From: Cyanobacteria bacterium SIG29
GTDB lineage: Bacteria; Cyanobacteriota; Vampirovibrionia; Gastranaerophilales; Gastranaerophilaceae
Length of the DNA: 34,309 bases
Direction: 5' to 3'
Assembly (NCBI GenBank): GCA_015152515.1
Contig: SUTV01000010.1
Span: forward strand, 1-34,309
The notes under the pieces were generated by a model. The model was not told the origin of the DNA, ran no database searches, and saw only the letters and a program-made list of their open reading frames with translations. The position numbers and the translations under genes were made by a program. Of the stretch, positions 17,389 through 24,542 are shown piece after piece (positions within the stretch are counted from its first letter, which is position 1; the number at the start of each line of letters is the position of its first letter).

Positions 17389-17952
17389 AATATTTAAAAC
17401 TTGATTTTTCAAATTATCTAAATCCGAGTTGTTTGTAATAACAAAATCGGATTTTTTTATTTTTAAATCTGTTTTATCTTGTGCATTAATTCTTGTTTTG
17501 GCATATTCAAAAGTGTAGTTGTTTCTTTTTATTAGCCTATTTAATCTTATATCTTCATCTGCATCAACAAAAATTATTTTATCAAATTCTTTTTCTTTTT
17601 TTGACTCAAATAATTGTGGTACACTTACAAAAATAAATTCTTCTTTCTCATTTTGTTTGTAAAGAGAATTAAGCTCGTTAAAAATTTTTTCGTGTAAAAT
17701 TTTTTCTAATTTTTCTTTTTCTTCTATATTTGAAAAAATTATTTTTGCTAATTTTTCTTTTGAGATTGAACCATCTTCATTTTCAATATTTTGGAAAGTT
17801 TTTTTTAAAATATTAATAGTTTTTTCATCTTCAGATAGTATTTTGTGATTTATTTTATCTGTGTCAAAAACTTTGTATCCCAAGTCTAATAGAATGTTTT
17901 CTACTTGAGATTTTCCACTTGCTATATTACCTGAAATTGCAACTTTAATCAT
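17362..17952 (-). CDS. coaE: Dephospho-CoA kinase
   Basis: Phosphorylates the 3'-hydroxyl of dephospho-CoA in the last step of CoA synthesis. The 196 residues carry the P-loop GNIASGKS (8-15), the CoaE-type LGYKVFDTDKINHKIL segment with its DxD, the VSVPQLFES lid region and VDADEDIRLNRLIKRNN. The length is normal. It converges with the GH57 gene, and the last 27 bases of the two reading frames overlap tail to tail. No Shine-Dalgarno precedes ATG 17952; a perfect TATAAT lies six bases upstream, so the mRNA is probably leaderless. Confidence 0.95.
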   Translation of the reverse strand: MIKVAISGNIASGKSQVENILLDLGYKVFDTDKINHKILSEDEKTINILKKTFQNIENEDGSISKEKLAKIIFSNIEEKEKLEKILHEKIFNELNSLYKQNEKEEFIFVSVPQLFESKKEKEFDKIIFVDADEDIRLNRLIKRNNYTFEYAKTRINAQDKTDLKIKKSDFVITNNSDLDNLKNQVLNILQQLTTRS

Positions 17953-17958
17953 AAATTT

Positions 17959-17964
17959 ATTATA
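17959..17964 (-). promoter_or_regulatory. TATAAT -10 element six bases before the coaE ATG
   Basis: A perfect minus-strand TATAAT ends six bases before ATG 17952, with AAATTT between and no ribosome site. A start at the standard distance would coincide with the initiation codon. Confidence 0.55.
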
Positions 17965-17980
17965 GCAAAAAATGTTTTTA

Positions 17981-18009
17981 TTGACATTTTGTTAGGCTTG
18001 CCTTACAAT
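17981..18009 (+). promoter_or_regulatory. Promoter with DtxR-like operator in its spacer
   Basis: TTGACA (17981-17986) and TACAAT (18004-18009) are separated by exactly 17 bases, a near-ideal sigma-70 promoter. The spacer and part of the -10 hold GTTAGGCTTGCCTTAC (17991-18006), an imperfect palindrome with AGGC/GCCT half-sites like the TTAGG...CCTAA operators of DtxR/IdeR regulators. Repressor bound here would block RNA polymerase, so the gene just downstream, itself a DtxR-family regulator, is probably autoregulated by metal. Confidence 0.75.
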
Positions 18010-18025
18010 TATTTTTGAGGAAAAC

Positions 18026-18445
18026 ATGAGTAATTTAACAGCCAGTTTAGAAGATTATTTAGAAATTATTTGTAATTTATCAGAATCTAGCCAAAGTGTT
18101 AAAGCCGTAGAAATTGCAAAAAAGTTGAATATATCTAGAGCGTCTGTATCAGAGGCATTGTCTAAACTTGCAGATAAAGAGCTTATTTTATATGAAAGTT
18201 ATAAGGGTATTACAATTACCGAAAAAGGTTTAAAAACTGCTAAAGAAGTTATAGCCAAACATAATATTCTATCCGCTTTTTTTAATAAAACTTTAGGGCT
18301 TAGCGTTGAAGAAGCATCAAATAATGCTTGTAAAATCGAACATGTAATAACAGATGAACTTTTTTCTAAAATAAGAGATTTTCAAAAATATTGTGATGAA
18401 AATAAAGAAATAGTTGAAGGTTTTAGAAAGCAATTAAATGCGTAG
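18026..18445 (+). CDS. DtxR/MntR-family metal-dependent transcriptional repressor
   Basis: A 139-residue protein with an N-terminal winged helix (VKAVEIAKKLNISRASVSEALSKLADKELI, about 25-55, then a YKGITITEKG wing). The C-terminal dimerisation/metal-binding part spans about 70-139; the SH3-like third domain of DtxR is absent, as in MntR. Metal-site residues line up as Asp10, Glu13, His79, Cys102, Glu105 and His106. Asp10 is the MntR-type residue, while Cys102-x-x-Glu-His is the DtxR-type one, so the preference for Fe(II) or Mn(II) is unclear. The gene has a promoter with an operator-like palindrome, a leader of about ten bases and a GAGG ribosome site. Its end overlaps the next ATG by eight bases, forming an operon with a His-rich membrane protein. 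Confidence 0.92.
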   Translation: MSNLTASLEDYLEIICNLSESSQSVKAVEIAKKLNISRASVSEALSKLADKELILYESYKGITITEKGLKTAKEVIAKHNILSAFFNKTLGLSVEEASNNACKIEHVITDELFSKIRDFQKYCDENKEIVEGFRKQLNA

Positions 18446-19490
18446 TATACAAGTTTTAGGTAAATTTTTAGATCAGCCGATGTTAGTATCAAAATTTCAA
18501 AAAGCAGTTCCTGCATTATTGACGGCAGGTGCTTGCGCATATACTATGTATGATGCTAGTAAGGAAAAAGATACTGAAAAAAGAAAACAAAGAGCTTTAA
18601 AAACTGGTATTACTTTAGGCGTTACTGTTGCGTCTGCTCTTGCTGCTCCATATATTGCTTCTGCTGTTACTAAAAGACCTTTAAATCCTTCCTTAAAAAA
18701 TATAAAATTAAGAAATGCAGATTTAGTTGACTCTTTTATAAAATCATCAAATATTGATGAAAAAACTGCTTCTATTCTACAAAAGAGTAAAGAAAAAGTT
18801 TTAAGTTTTAGTGAAATAAAATCGGTATTTAAAAATTTAAAAGATAAAAAAGGTAGTAAACAATTTTTAGAGAAATTAATTCCATCACCAGAAAATATTA
18901 ATGCTAAAGATATTTTTTCTGAAATTGGATTTTTGTCTGTGAATGGTGCAATACCTGTTGTTGGAGGTATTGCTGGTGGTATTTTTGCAGATAGATTAAC
19001 AGATAAAGAATATTGGAAGGATAAAGTGCCAGATAAAATTAAAGAGGGTTCTTACCAATATCTTGCTAATATTTTCTTATGTAATGTTGGTGCTGGTTTA
19101 GCGTTAGCTGGTTTAGAAAAAATGGGTGTTAATTCTAAAATTGGTAGAGCTGTTGGAATGACGGCTGGTATTATTGCTATGGGTGTTGTTGGTGGCAGTA
19201 AAATTGCTAATTTTATTGGTGAAAAAGTTATTGAACCACTTTGTCATAAAAAAGATAAATCACATACTCATTCAACAAATGTTTTAGATATAAAGTTGCA
19301 AGAACATATAAAATATAATCATAAACCACATAAACATCAGAAAAGAAAACCAGAATTATTGGATATTGGTTTACATGTTGATGATGTTGCAACAGTTTCA
19401 CTATTGTCTGGTTTAAAATGGATTGAGCCAGCTTTACCTGTTATGTACACAATTTCTGGTTATAGAGCAGGAATTGGATATAGAAATTAG
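18438..19490 (+). CDS. Polytopic membrane protein with His-rich loop, in a metal-regulator operon
   Basis: A 350-residue protein I do not recognise. Hydrophobic Gly/Ala-rich segments suggest membrane helices near residues 22-38, 55-75, 163-184, 207-226, 237-260 and 317-340. A soluble Lys-rich region at 80-155 lies between the second and third. Between the fifth and sixth segments lies a His-rich stretch (His270, 276, 278, 290, 295, 298, 300, 313; KSHTHS and HKPHKHQKRK) like the metal-binding loops of Zn/Fe/Mn/Ni carriers. ATG 18438 overlaps the end of the DtxR-type repressor gene by eight bases. So it is co-transcribed from the operator-controlled promoter, and a role in metal transport, efflux or storage is a reasonable inference. 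No ABC, NRAMP, ZIP or CDF motif is visible. Confidence 0.8.
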   Translation: MRSIQVLGKFLDQPMLVSKFQKAVPALLTAGACAYTMYDASKEKDTEKRKQRALKTGITLGVTVASALAAPYIASAVTKRPLNPSLKNIKLRNADLVDSFIKSSNIDEKTASILQKSKEKVLSFSEIKSVFKNLKDKKGSKQFLEKLIPSPENINAKDIFSEIGFLSVNGAIPVVGGIAGGIFADRLTDKEYWKDKVPDKIKEGSYQYLANIFLCNVGAGLALAGLEKMGVNSKIGRAVGMTAGIIAMGVVGGSKIANFIGEKVIEPLCHKKDKSHTHSTNVLDIKLQEHIKYNHKPHKHQKRKPELLDIGLHVDDVATVSLLSGLKWIEPALPVMYTISGYRAGIGYRN

Positions 19491-19505
19491 TTTTAAAACT
19501 TAAAG

Positions 19506-19811
19506 TTAATTTAAGAAACTAAGCAAATTATTTAGTAATTCATATTTTGATTTATAACCATAAAAATTACCTATAAGGTTTCCTTCTTTAAATAATAAAA
19601 AAGCTGGATAGCCTGTTATATTGAAGCGTTGTACTAATTTGGGGTTTAAGTCTGCGTTTATTTCTCCAACCCATATGTTTTCATTTGATAATTCTTTTAA
19701 TATTGGTTTTTGATGTTGGCAAAAATTACACCAAGGTGCTGTAAATACAGCGAATTTTATGCCATTTTTTGTTTCTTCATCAAAATTTTTTTCATTCAAT
19801 TCTTTCAACAT
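19506..19811 (-). CDS. Thioredoxin-like protein
   Basis: The start at ATG 19811 (MLKELNEKNF) has AAGGAGA at good spacing; the frame runs on to 19841, where the extra ten residues cover the ribosome site. The 101-residue product is a thioredoxin fold with the redox motif APWCNFC (Cys28, Cys31), a conserved Asp in NADLNPKLVQRF and the cis-Pro turn TGYPAFLLF. CNFC departs from the classical CGPC, so it may have a different redox potential or partner. It has no signal peptide and is cytoplasmic. It is the last gene of a minus-strand group, 58 bases after the YqeG-type phosphatase. Confidence 0.9.
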   Translation of the reverse strand: MLKELNEKNFDEETKNGIKFAVFTAPWCNFCQHQKPILKELSNENIWVGEINADLNPKLVQRFNITGYPAFLLFKEGNLIGNFYGYKSKYELLNNLLSFLN

Positions 19812-19869
19812 AAAATCTCCTTTTTTATAAGGATAATTCATATATGTCTATAATAAATTCGCTAGTTTT

Positions 19870-20349
19870 CTATTTTTTTATGGTTAAACGTTCAAGTTTT
19901 CTAACAAATCTTGTAAGTTTATTTTCACTATCTTTAGTAATTGAATCAACCAAAATAGTTTTTGCGCCAAGTAGTTTACCTGCTAATATATCAGTAAGTG
20001 GTCTATCTCCAATTACAACAGTTTGTTCTGGTAAGATATTAACTGATTTTAAGAAATCTTCCATAATCTTTGGTGATGGTTTATTTGCGTGACCAATTAC
20101 TTTGAAGTTGGAAATTGCTTGAACTTTATCAATATAATTTTTATTTTTATTGTTGCTTATAATTGCTACAACAAAGTTTTGATTAAGTCCTTGTAATAGT
20201 TCTGAAACTTTTATTGGGTATTCACCAGATTTTGAAGGCATAACTGTACTATCTAAATCAAATAAAACAGCATTTATACCTTGTGCTTTAAGCTCTTTAA
20301 AATCTATATCAAATAAAGATACTACGTTATAATCGGGTTTTAATATCAT
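19870..20349 (-). CDS. YqeG-family HAD phosphatase (HAD-IIIA)
   Basis: A 159-residue haloacid dehalogenase-type phosphatase. Motif I is LFDLDSTVMPSKSGEYP (nucleophile Asp), motif II is IISNNKN, motif III is the Lys of GHANKPSPKIMEDFL, and motif IV is VIGDRPLTDILAGKLLGAKTILV. The arrangement and the N-terminal LKPDYNVVSLFDID match YqeG, a family similar to mitochondrial phosphatidylglycerophosphate phosphatase GEP4; substrate not proven here. Its ATG overlaps the TGA of the U32 gene by four bases (ATGA), so translation is coupled. Confidence 0.9.
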   Translation of the reverse strand: MILKPDYNVVSLFDIDFKELKAQGINAVLFDLDSTVMPSKSGEYPIKVSELLQGLNQNFVVAIISNNKNKNYIDKVQAISNFKVIGHANKPSPKIMEDFLKSVNILPEQTVVIGDRPLTDILAGKLLGAKTILVDSITKDSENKLTRFVRKLERLTIKK

Positions 20350-21581
20350 CTTACGTTTTTAACTCCAATAGTTCTAGCTAGTGCGTATTTATGATTTTTA
20401 GGGCGTTGAGAAAGTTCAATCCAAAATTCATCATTTGTATTAAGAACTTCTTTTTCTTGTCCTTTTTCATCAATAATTCGTTTTACAATTGCTTTGAAAC
20501 ATTCATCAGGTGTTATGATTTCTATTTCATCATTTAATAGGAATTTATTTTTTGTAAGAACTTTGTATAAGTTATCTTTTTTATCCATAAATACACAAAG
20601 ACAATCAGCTCCAGCCAAACCTTTTGATATGTCATAGCTGTATCCTTCAGAATCTGGTTTGTGTAAGTAAAAACCAGTTGTATAGCCTCTGTTTCCTATT
20701 TTTCTGATTTCTTCGTAATTAGCTTCTTCGTTAATTTTGCCTGTTGTCATATATTCATCAATTGCTCTTCTATATGCTTTTGCAACAGCGGAAACATAAT
20801 ATAAACTTTTTGTTCTTCCTTCAATTTTAAATGAGTCTATACCTACATTGATAAGGTCAGGTAAATAATTTATTAAAGCTAAATCTTTTGGGCTTAAAAT
20901 ATGTGTGCCACGTTCATTTTCTTGTATGTCAAAAAGTTCGCCTTCTCTTGATTCTTCAACAAGTTTATAACTCCATCTGCAAGATTGAGAGCAATTTCCG
21001 TGGTTTGCTTTTCTTTCTCCTTTTGTCATATAGTCGCTTATTAAACATCTGCCTGAAAAAGAAACGCATTGAGCACCGTGAACAAATACTTCTAATTCCA
21101 TATCAGGAACTTTATTTTTAATTTCTTCAATTTGTTTTAAAGATAAGTCGCGAGATAAAACAACTCTTTCTGCCCCCATATCTTGCCAGAAACGAACTGC
21201 TTCATAGTTTAGAATATTAGTTTGGGTGCTAACATGAATTGGAATTTTGCTCATATATTTTTTGATTACGTTATATACACCAAAATCTGAAAATAGTATT
21301 GCGTCTGGTTTTGCTTCATTTATTTTTTCTGCACATTCAATCATTTGATTAATATCATTGCTATATGCAAAAATGTTCAATGTTAAATAAACTTTTTTTC
21401 CAAATGAATGTGCTAAATCAATACAATCTTTTAAGTTATTTAGGGTGATTAATTCCCCTTTTCTCATTGCACGCAAACTAAAATCAACCATTCCTAAGTA
21501 AACAGCATCTGCTCCATATTGAATGGCATATTCTAATTTTTCTTTACTTCCTGCAGGTAATAATAATTCTGGTCTTTTCAT
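20346..21581 (-). CDS. Peptidase U32 family protein (tRNA/rRNA hydroxylation type)
   Basis: The 411 residues begin PELLLPAGSKEKLEYAIQYGADAVYLG, the invariant start of the U32 family. They carry the signature EVFVHGAQCVSFSGRCLISDYM and then HGNCSQSCRWSY, whose cysteines fit the Fe-S/substrate site. DSFKIEGRTKSLYYVSAVAKAYRRAID is also present. Although named peptidase, members such as RlhA and TrhP hydroxylate C2501 of 23S rRNA or U34 of tRNA using prephenate-derived chemistry. Length and single-domain layout favour the TrhP (YegQ) group for tRNA 5-hydroxyuridine, which I cannot prove by eye. It lies seven bases after the membrane-protein gene and overlaps the phosphatase gene. Confidence 0.9.
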   Translation of the reverse strand: MKRPELLLPAGSKEKLEYAIQYGADAVYLGMVDFSLRAMRKGELITLNNLKDCIDLAHSFGKKVYLTLNIFAYSNDINQMIECAEKINEAKPDAILFSDFGVYNVIKKYMSKIPIHVSTQTNILNYEAVRFWQDMGAERVVLSRDLSLKQIEEIKNKVPDMELEVFVHGAQCVSFSGRCLISDYMTKGERKANHGNCSQSCRWSYKLVEESREGELFDIQENERGTHILSPKDLALINYLPDLINVGIDSFKIEGRTKSLYYVSAVAKAYRRAIDEYMTTGKINEEANYEEIRKIGNRGYTTGFYLHKPDSEGYSYDISKGLAGADCLCVFMDKKDNLYKVLTKNKFLLNDEIEIITPDECFKAIVKRIIDEKGQEKEVLNTNDEFWIELSQRPKNHKYALARTIGVKNVR

Positions 21582-21588
21582 AATAATG

Positions 21589-23076
21589 TTATTTTACTAC
21601 AAACAAAATATCTGTTGAAAGTGCGTTTTGTAAATAATAATTATAGTCTTGTGATGGTCTATAATATTTTGATTTTAGCTTTTCATTCCTTATGAATAAG
21701 CAGTTATCTTCATCTGCATATATATATGCATAATCTTTTCTTTTTCCTAAATAGTCGTTAATTAGTCCATTTCTTGGTGTGATTATATAGTCGTGAGTTA
21801 AGCCAATGTCAAGGATTTTGTCCCAGTCTTTTGTTACATTATAGAAGTTATCAAGTAAATCTTTTGTGTTTTTAAAATAAACTTCTTCATATCTTCCATC
21901 CATATATATAAGGTTATTAGGATAAAGCTTGTAGGTTATATAGCTACCCATATCAAAAGGAGCTAAAATATTGCCTTTTAGTTCGTTTATTTTTATGAAT
22001 TCAACAACTTTATATGGTTGTAAGCTAATATTAGGAATTGGTTTATTGTATACGATTATATTTAGAGCGTGTATTAAAACAAAGAAATAAGCAACATAAT
22101 ATATTGCTTTTGTATCTACTTTAAATTTTTTGAAAAAGCTTAAAATATCACCATATAAGAATATTATTGATGTAATTATAAAAAATGGTGTGTTTTTAAT
22201 GTATTTAAAAGATAAGTATGCACATATAATTAAGATGATATATTTAACTGCATCTTGTTTGAATTTTTTTAAATTAAATAAAAGTATTATTAAATTTATT
22301 ATATAGAAAATTTTAAATTCAATAAAAAATAGCCAATTGTTGTGTGCAAATGGACTAATCCATTCTGTTACGAAAGGTCGAGGCATTGTAGTTGCCATAA
22401 AGATAAATTTGACATATTCAAATCCATATGGATTTATAAACATAACAAGTGTGCAAGCTAGCATTGTATATATATAAGGTAAAAATTTTCTTTTATTGAT
22501 GAATTCACCTAGTGCATACATAAATAAAAGCCCTAGACCAGAAACGCAACCACCGTGTATGTTTACCCATAAAATCATTATTAGTGGTAATGCTATTAAT
22601 AGTCTGTATTTTTCGTGTTTTCTAATATATTCAAGTAAGAAAATAAATAAACTAAAGAAAAAGAATGTAAAAAAGTGACATCTGAGAGCAGACATTGTTA
22701 TTGTAGGAATAGCATATGCCCCTATAATGAAAAGTGATAGACACAAGAGTGTATTTGTTTTTTCTTCTCTTAATCTTATAGTTTCAAATAATAATATAAA
22801 TATAGATGTTACTAGTAGTGTTCTAAATATATGTATTCCTATATATCCAAAATGGTTTTGTATGAAGGAAAAAATAATGCTTGAACCCCATTCGTGGTCT
22901 AGCCAAAGATGGGTTTGTGTATAGGAAAAAGGGTCTTGTTTTAAGATTGTACCTAATTGCCAGAATGCATTACCTTGTAAAATTCTTGCCCAATAATCCA
23001 TATCAATAGCATTATTAATCAGTGCTAATGAATATATAAATATAAATATAAGTATGTAAAATAAGATTCTTTTCAT
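21589..23076 (-). CDS. Polytopic membrane protein, possibly GT-C glycosyltransferase-like
   Basis: A 495-residue protein with about ten hydrophobic segments from residue 4 to about 360 and a soluble C-terminal region. The first loop contains DMDYWARILQG and KQDPFSYTQTHLWLDHEWGSS. The acidic residues and DPFSYT...HEW pattern recall the first periplasmic loop of GT-C membrane glycosyltransferases (ArnT/PMT-like). The C-terminal region has NLIYMDGRYEEVYF, seen in uncharacterised relatives. No family can be named with certainty. It opens a minus-strand operon, with the U32 gene seven bases downstream. No Shine-Dalgarno is present before the ATG; TATATT lies eight bases upstream. Confidence 0.75.
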   Translation of the reverse strand: MKRILFYILIFIFIYSLALINNAIDMDYWARILQGNAFWQLGTILKQDPFSYTQTHLWLDHEWGSSIIFSFIQNHFGYIGIHIFRTLLVTSIFILLFETIRLREEKTNTLLCLSLFIIGAYAIPTITMSALRCHFFTFFFFSLFIFLLEYIRKHEKYRLLIALPLIMILWVNIHGGCVSGLGLLFMYALGEFINKRKFLPYIYTMLACTLVMFINPYGFEYVKFIFMATTMPRPFVTEWISPFAHNNWLFFIEFKIFYIINLIILLFNLKKFKQDAVKYIILIICAYLSFKYIKNTPFFIITSIIFLYGDILSFFKKFKVDTKAIYYVAYFFVLIHALNIIVYNKPIPNISLQPYKVVEFIKINELKGNILAPFDMGSYITYKLYPNNLIYMDGRYEEVYFKNTKDLLDNFYNVTKDWDKILDIGLTHDYIITPRNGLINDYLGKRKDYAYIYADEDNCLFIRNEKLKSKYYRPSQDYNYYLQNALSTDILFVVK

Positions 23077-23127
23077 AGGAATATAATATAATCATTTGTT
23101 CTTTTAGTCTTATTATTAAGAAATGTG

Positions 23128-23160
23128 AAGCCGAAAAACCTTGATTTTACGGCTTTTTTT
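23128..23160 (+). terminator. Plus-strand intrinsic terminator in front of a minus-strand gene
   Basis: AAGCCG (23128-23133) pairs with CGGCTT (23150-23155), extended by an A/T stem with one bulge, and is followed by seven T. The T tract is on the plus strand, although the nearest gene (23076) is on the minus strand. So it must end a short plus-strand transcript or antisense RNA. Confidence 0.65.
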
Positions 23161-23216
23161 ACTTTTTTAAAAAAATAGTTAAATAAATAATTAAAGTTTG
23201 AATCTAGAATGTCGAT

Positions 23217-23297
23217 AACAATATTGTCAAGGGCAACAGCCCCATAAAACCTCCCTCCCCAAAGTCTAGTAGCCGCCTTAGTGACGGCTTTTTTTTT
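23217..23297 (+). ncRNA. Candidate small RNA with C-rich, anti-Shine-Dalgarno-like unpaired tract
   Basis: About 80 bases can be read as a small RNA. A TAGAAT -10-like hexamer lies at 23205-23210. Downstream come a GGGC-AACA-GCCC tetraloop hairpin (23231-23242) and about 28 unpaired bases containing ACCTCCCTCCCC (23249-23260). A terminator hairpin AGCCG/CGGCT (23271-23275 with 23285-23289) and nine T complete it. The C-rich tract stands out in an AT-rich region, and ACCUCC is the anti-Shine-Dalgarno core of 16S rRNA. Two hairpins flanking a pyrimidine-rich single strand is also the plan of cyanobacterial Yfr1, whose conserved word (ACUCCUCACAC) is different. The terminator is strong; the RNA itself is inferred. 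Confidence 0.55.
23271..23297 (+). terminator. Intrinsic terminator of the candidate small RNA
   Basis: AGCCG pairs with CGGCT around a nine-base inner region that allows one more C-G pair. Nine T follow at 23289-23297. Confidence 0.8.
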
Positions 23298-23605
23298 GCT
23301 TGTTTTTGAGTGATGTGAATATATATATGTTTTAAATGTTCTTTAATAAACATATATTATATTGTTATTTATATACAAAATTAGTATAAATCAGCCAGAT
23401 TTTTGATATTTTTATCAAGAAATACCAATTTTAAACCTATATATTAAGTTTTGTAAAGATGAGTATATACCGATGTATATATTGATTTTATTGAGTTTTT
23501 AGTCATTTTGAAAAAATAGTATATACTTTATACATACTTTTTATGCAATTTTCATTTTTGAAATGTTTTTATATAAGTACGGATACGAAATGAGGATTTA
23601 CAAAA

Positions 23606-24160
23606 ATGGGTTACGCTTTATTTGCACAAAGAAAGATTGTTTTAACTGGACAAATTAACACAGTTAGTTTACAACAAACACAACGTTCTAACGAACAATA
23701 TATGTTAGCAACACAAACATTATCATTACAACAACAAATGACATCAATGCAATCATCTCAAGCATTTGAATTATCATTAAAATATGAAGAATTAGCTAGA
23801 GTTGGTCAAGTATATAACGAACAAAGTGAAAGCTGGGAAAGTGCATACGAGAAAAAAGGTGACAAATGGTATGATGCTAACGGCAAAGAAATTTCTTCAG
23901 ATGAAATGCAAGATGCAATTGATAACGAAAGAAATAGAATCAACGCTGATATTAAAAAAATTGAACAAGAAAACCAAGCTGAATTAGACGAAATTAACAG
24001 ACAAATTTATTTAGTAGGCGTTAAAGAAAATGCAATTGAATTAGAAGTTAAAAGATTAGATACAGCAATCTCTGCATTACAAAAACAACTTGAAGCAGTT
24101 GAAGAAGCAGAAGGCAGCGCTATCGACAGAGCTACACCAAAATTCAACGGTGTTGGTTAA
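23606..24160 (+). CDS. Coiled-coil protein of unknown function, probably well expressed
   Basis: A 184-residue soluble protein starting MGYALFAQRKIVLTGQIN. Gln/Ser/Thr-rich helices follow (about 18-60, with repeated LQQ and SLQQQM), then a small SWESAYEKKGDKWYDANGKE turn. Long acidic coiled coils run at about 104-172 (ADIKKIEQENQAELDEINRQ, LDTAISALQKQLEAVEEAE), and the tail ends in ATPKFNGVG. No Cys, signal peptide or membrane segment. Codon choice is richer in C-ending codons (AAC, GAC, ATC) than in neighbouring genes, as expected of high expression. TGAGGA precedes the ATG by nine bases, with TATAAG at 23572-23577 as a possible -10. The Gln-rich helical build recalls filament or secreted structural proteins, but I assign no function. 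Confidence 0.78.
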   Translation: MGYALFAQRKIVLTGQINTVSLQQTQRSNEQYMLATQTLSLQQQMTSMQSSQAFELSLKYEELARVGQVYNEQSESWESAYEKKGDKWYDANGKEISSDEMQDAIDNERNRINADIKKIEQENQAELDEINRQIYLVGVKENAIELEVKRLDTAISALQKQLEAVEEAEGSAIDRATPKFNGVG

Positions 24161-24195
24161 TAAAAAAAGATTTAAAAATCCGTATTTCGTATTTA

Positions 24196-24223
24196 AAAAG
24201 AGGAACATTTGTTCCTCTTTTTT
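24196..24223 (+). terminator. Intrinsic terminator after the coiled-coil gene
   Basis: AAAAGAGGAAC (24196-24206) pairs perfectly with GTTCCTCTTTT (24211-24221) around a four-base loop and ends in T residues. The same GAGGAAC/GTTCCTC stem is used at 34153-34181. Confidence 0.88.
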
Positions 24224-24287
24224 ATTTGCAATATTTACATTAAAAAATTATAAGATACAATTATTTTAAATACTTTGGGGATATGAC

Positions 24288-24542
24288 ATGAGAGACCAAA
24301 AATACTTTGGAAATTTGACATTAAAAGAAAAGAAACTATATAACATCAATCAAATTTTAAAAAAAGACAATAAAGAATTAGACGCACTATTTAATGGCAT
24401 TTCAGGAAAACTAGAAATGCTTACAGTTATTGAAGCAGAAAGAGAAGAAGCACTTCAAAACCTAAGATTGCTAACTTCCTTACTACAAACTAAAAGATTA
24501 AGAAATAAAGTAAAATCTAAAGTTAAATATTTTACTTTATAA
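24288..24542 (+). CDS. Small coiled-coil protein of 84 residues, unknown
   Basis: ATG 24288 (MRDQKYFGNLTLKEKK) is preceded by GGGGATAT at usable spacing. The 84 residues are almost wholly helical and charged. An N-terminal KEKKLYNINQILKKDNKELDALF heptad region is followed by LEMLTVIEAEREEALQNLRLLTSLLQ and a very basic end (KRLRNKVKSKVKYF). It looks like a small coiled-coil or adaptor protein. It follows the terminator of the coiled-coil gene at 23606 and converges with a 52-codon gene whose stop lies directly next to it. No family recognised. Confidence 0.68.
   Translation: MRDQKYFGNLTLKEKKLYNINQILKKDNKELDALFNGISGKLEMLTVIEAEREEALQNLRLLTSLLQTKRLRNKVKSKVKYFTL

Larger units (their letters stand above)
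23077..23605. other. Gene-free 530-base region
   Basis: From left to right it contains the minus-strand promoter of the membrane-protein gene, a plus-strand terminator (23128-23160), and a candidate small RNA with its own terminator (23217-23297). About 300 very AT-rich bases follow, upstream of the coiled-coil gene. In that last part the palindrome GTATATAC occurs twice, at 23463-23470 and 23519-23526. I see no protein frame with a ribosome site. Confidence 0.6.
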
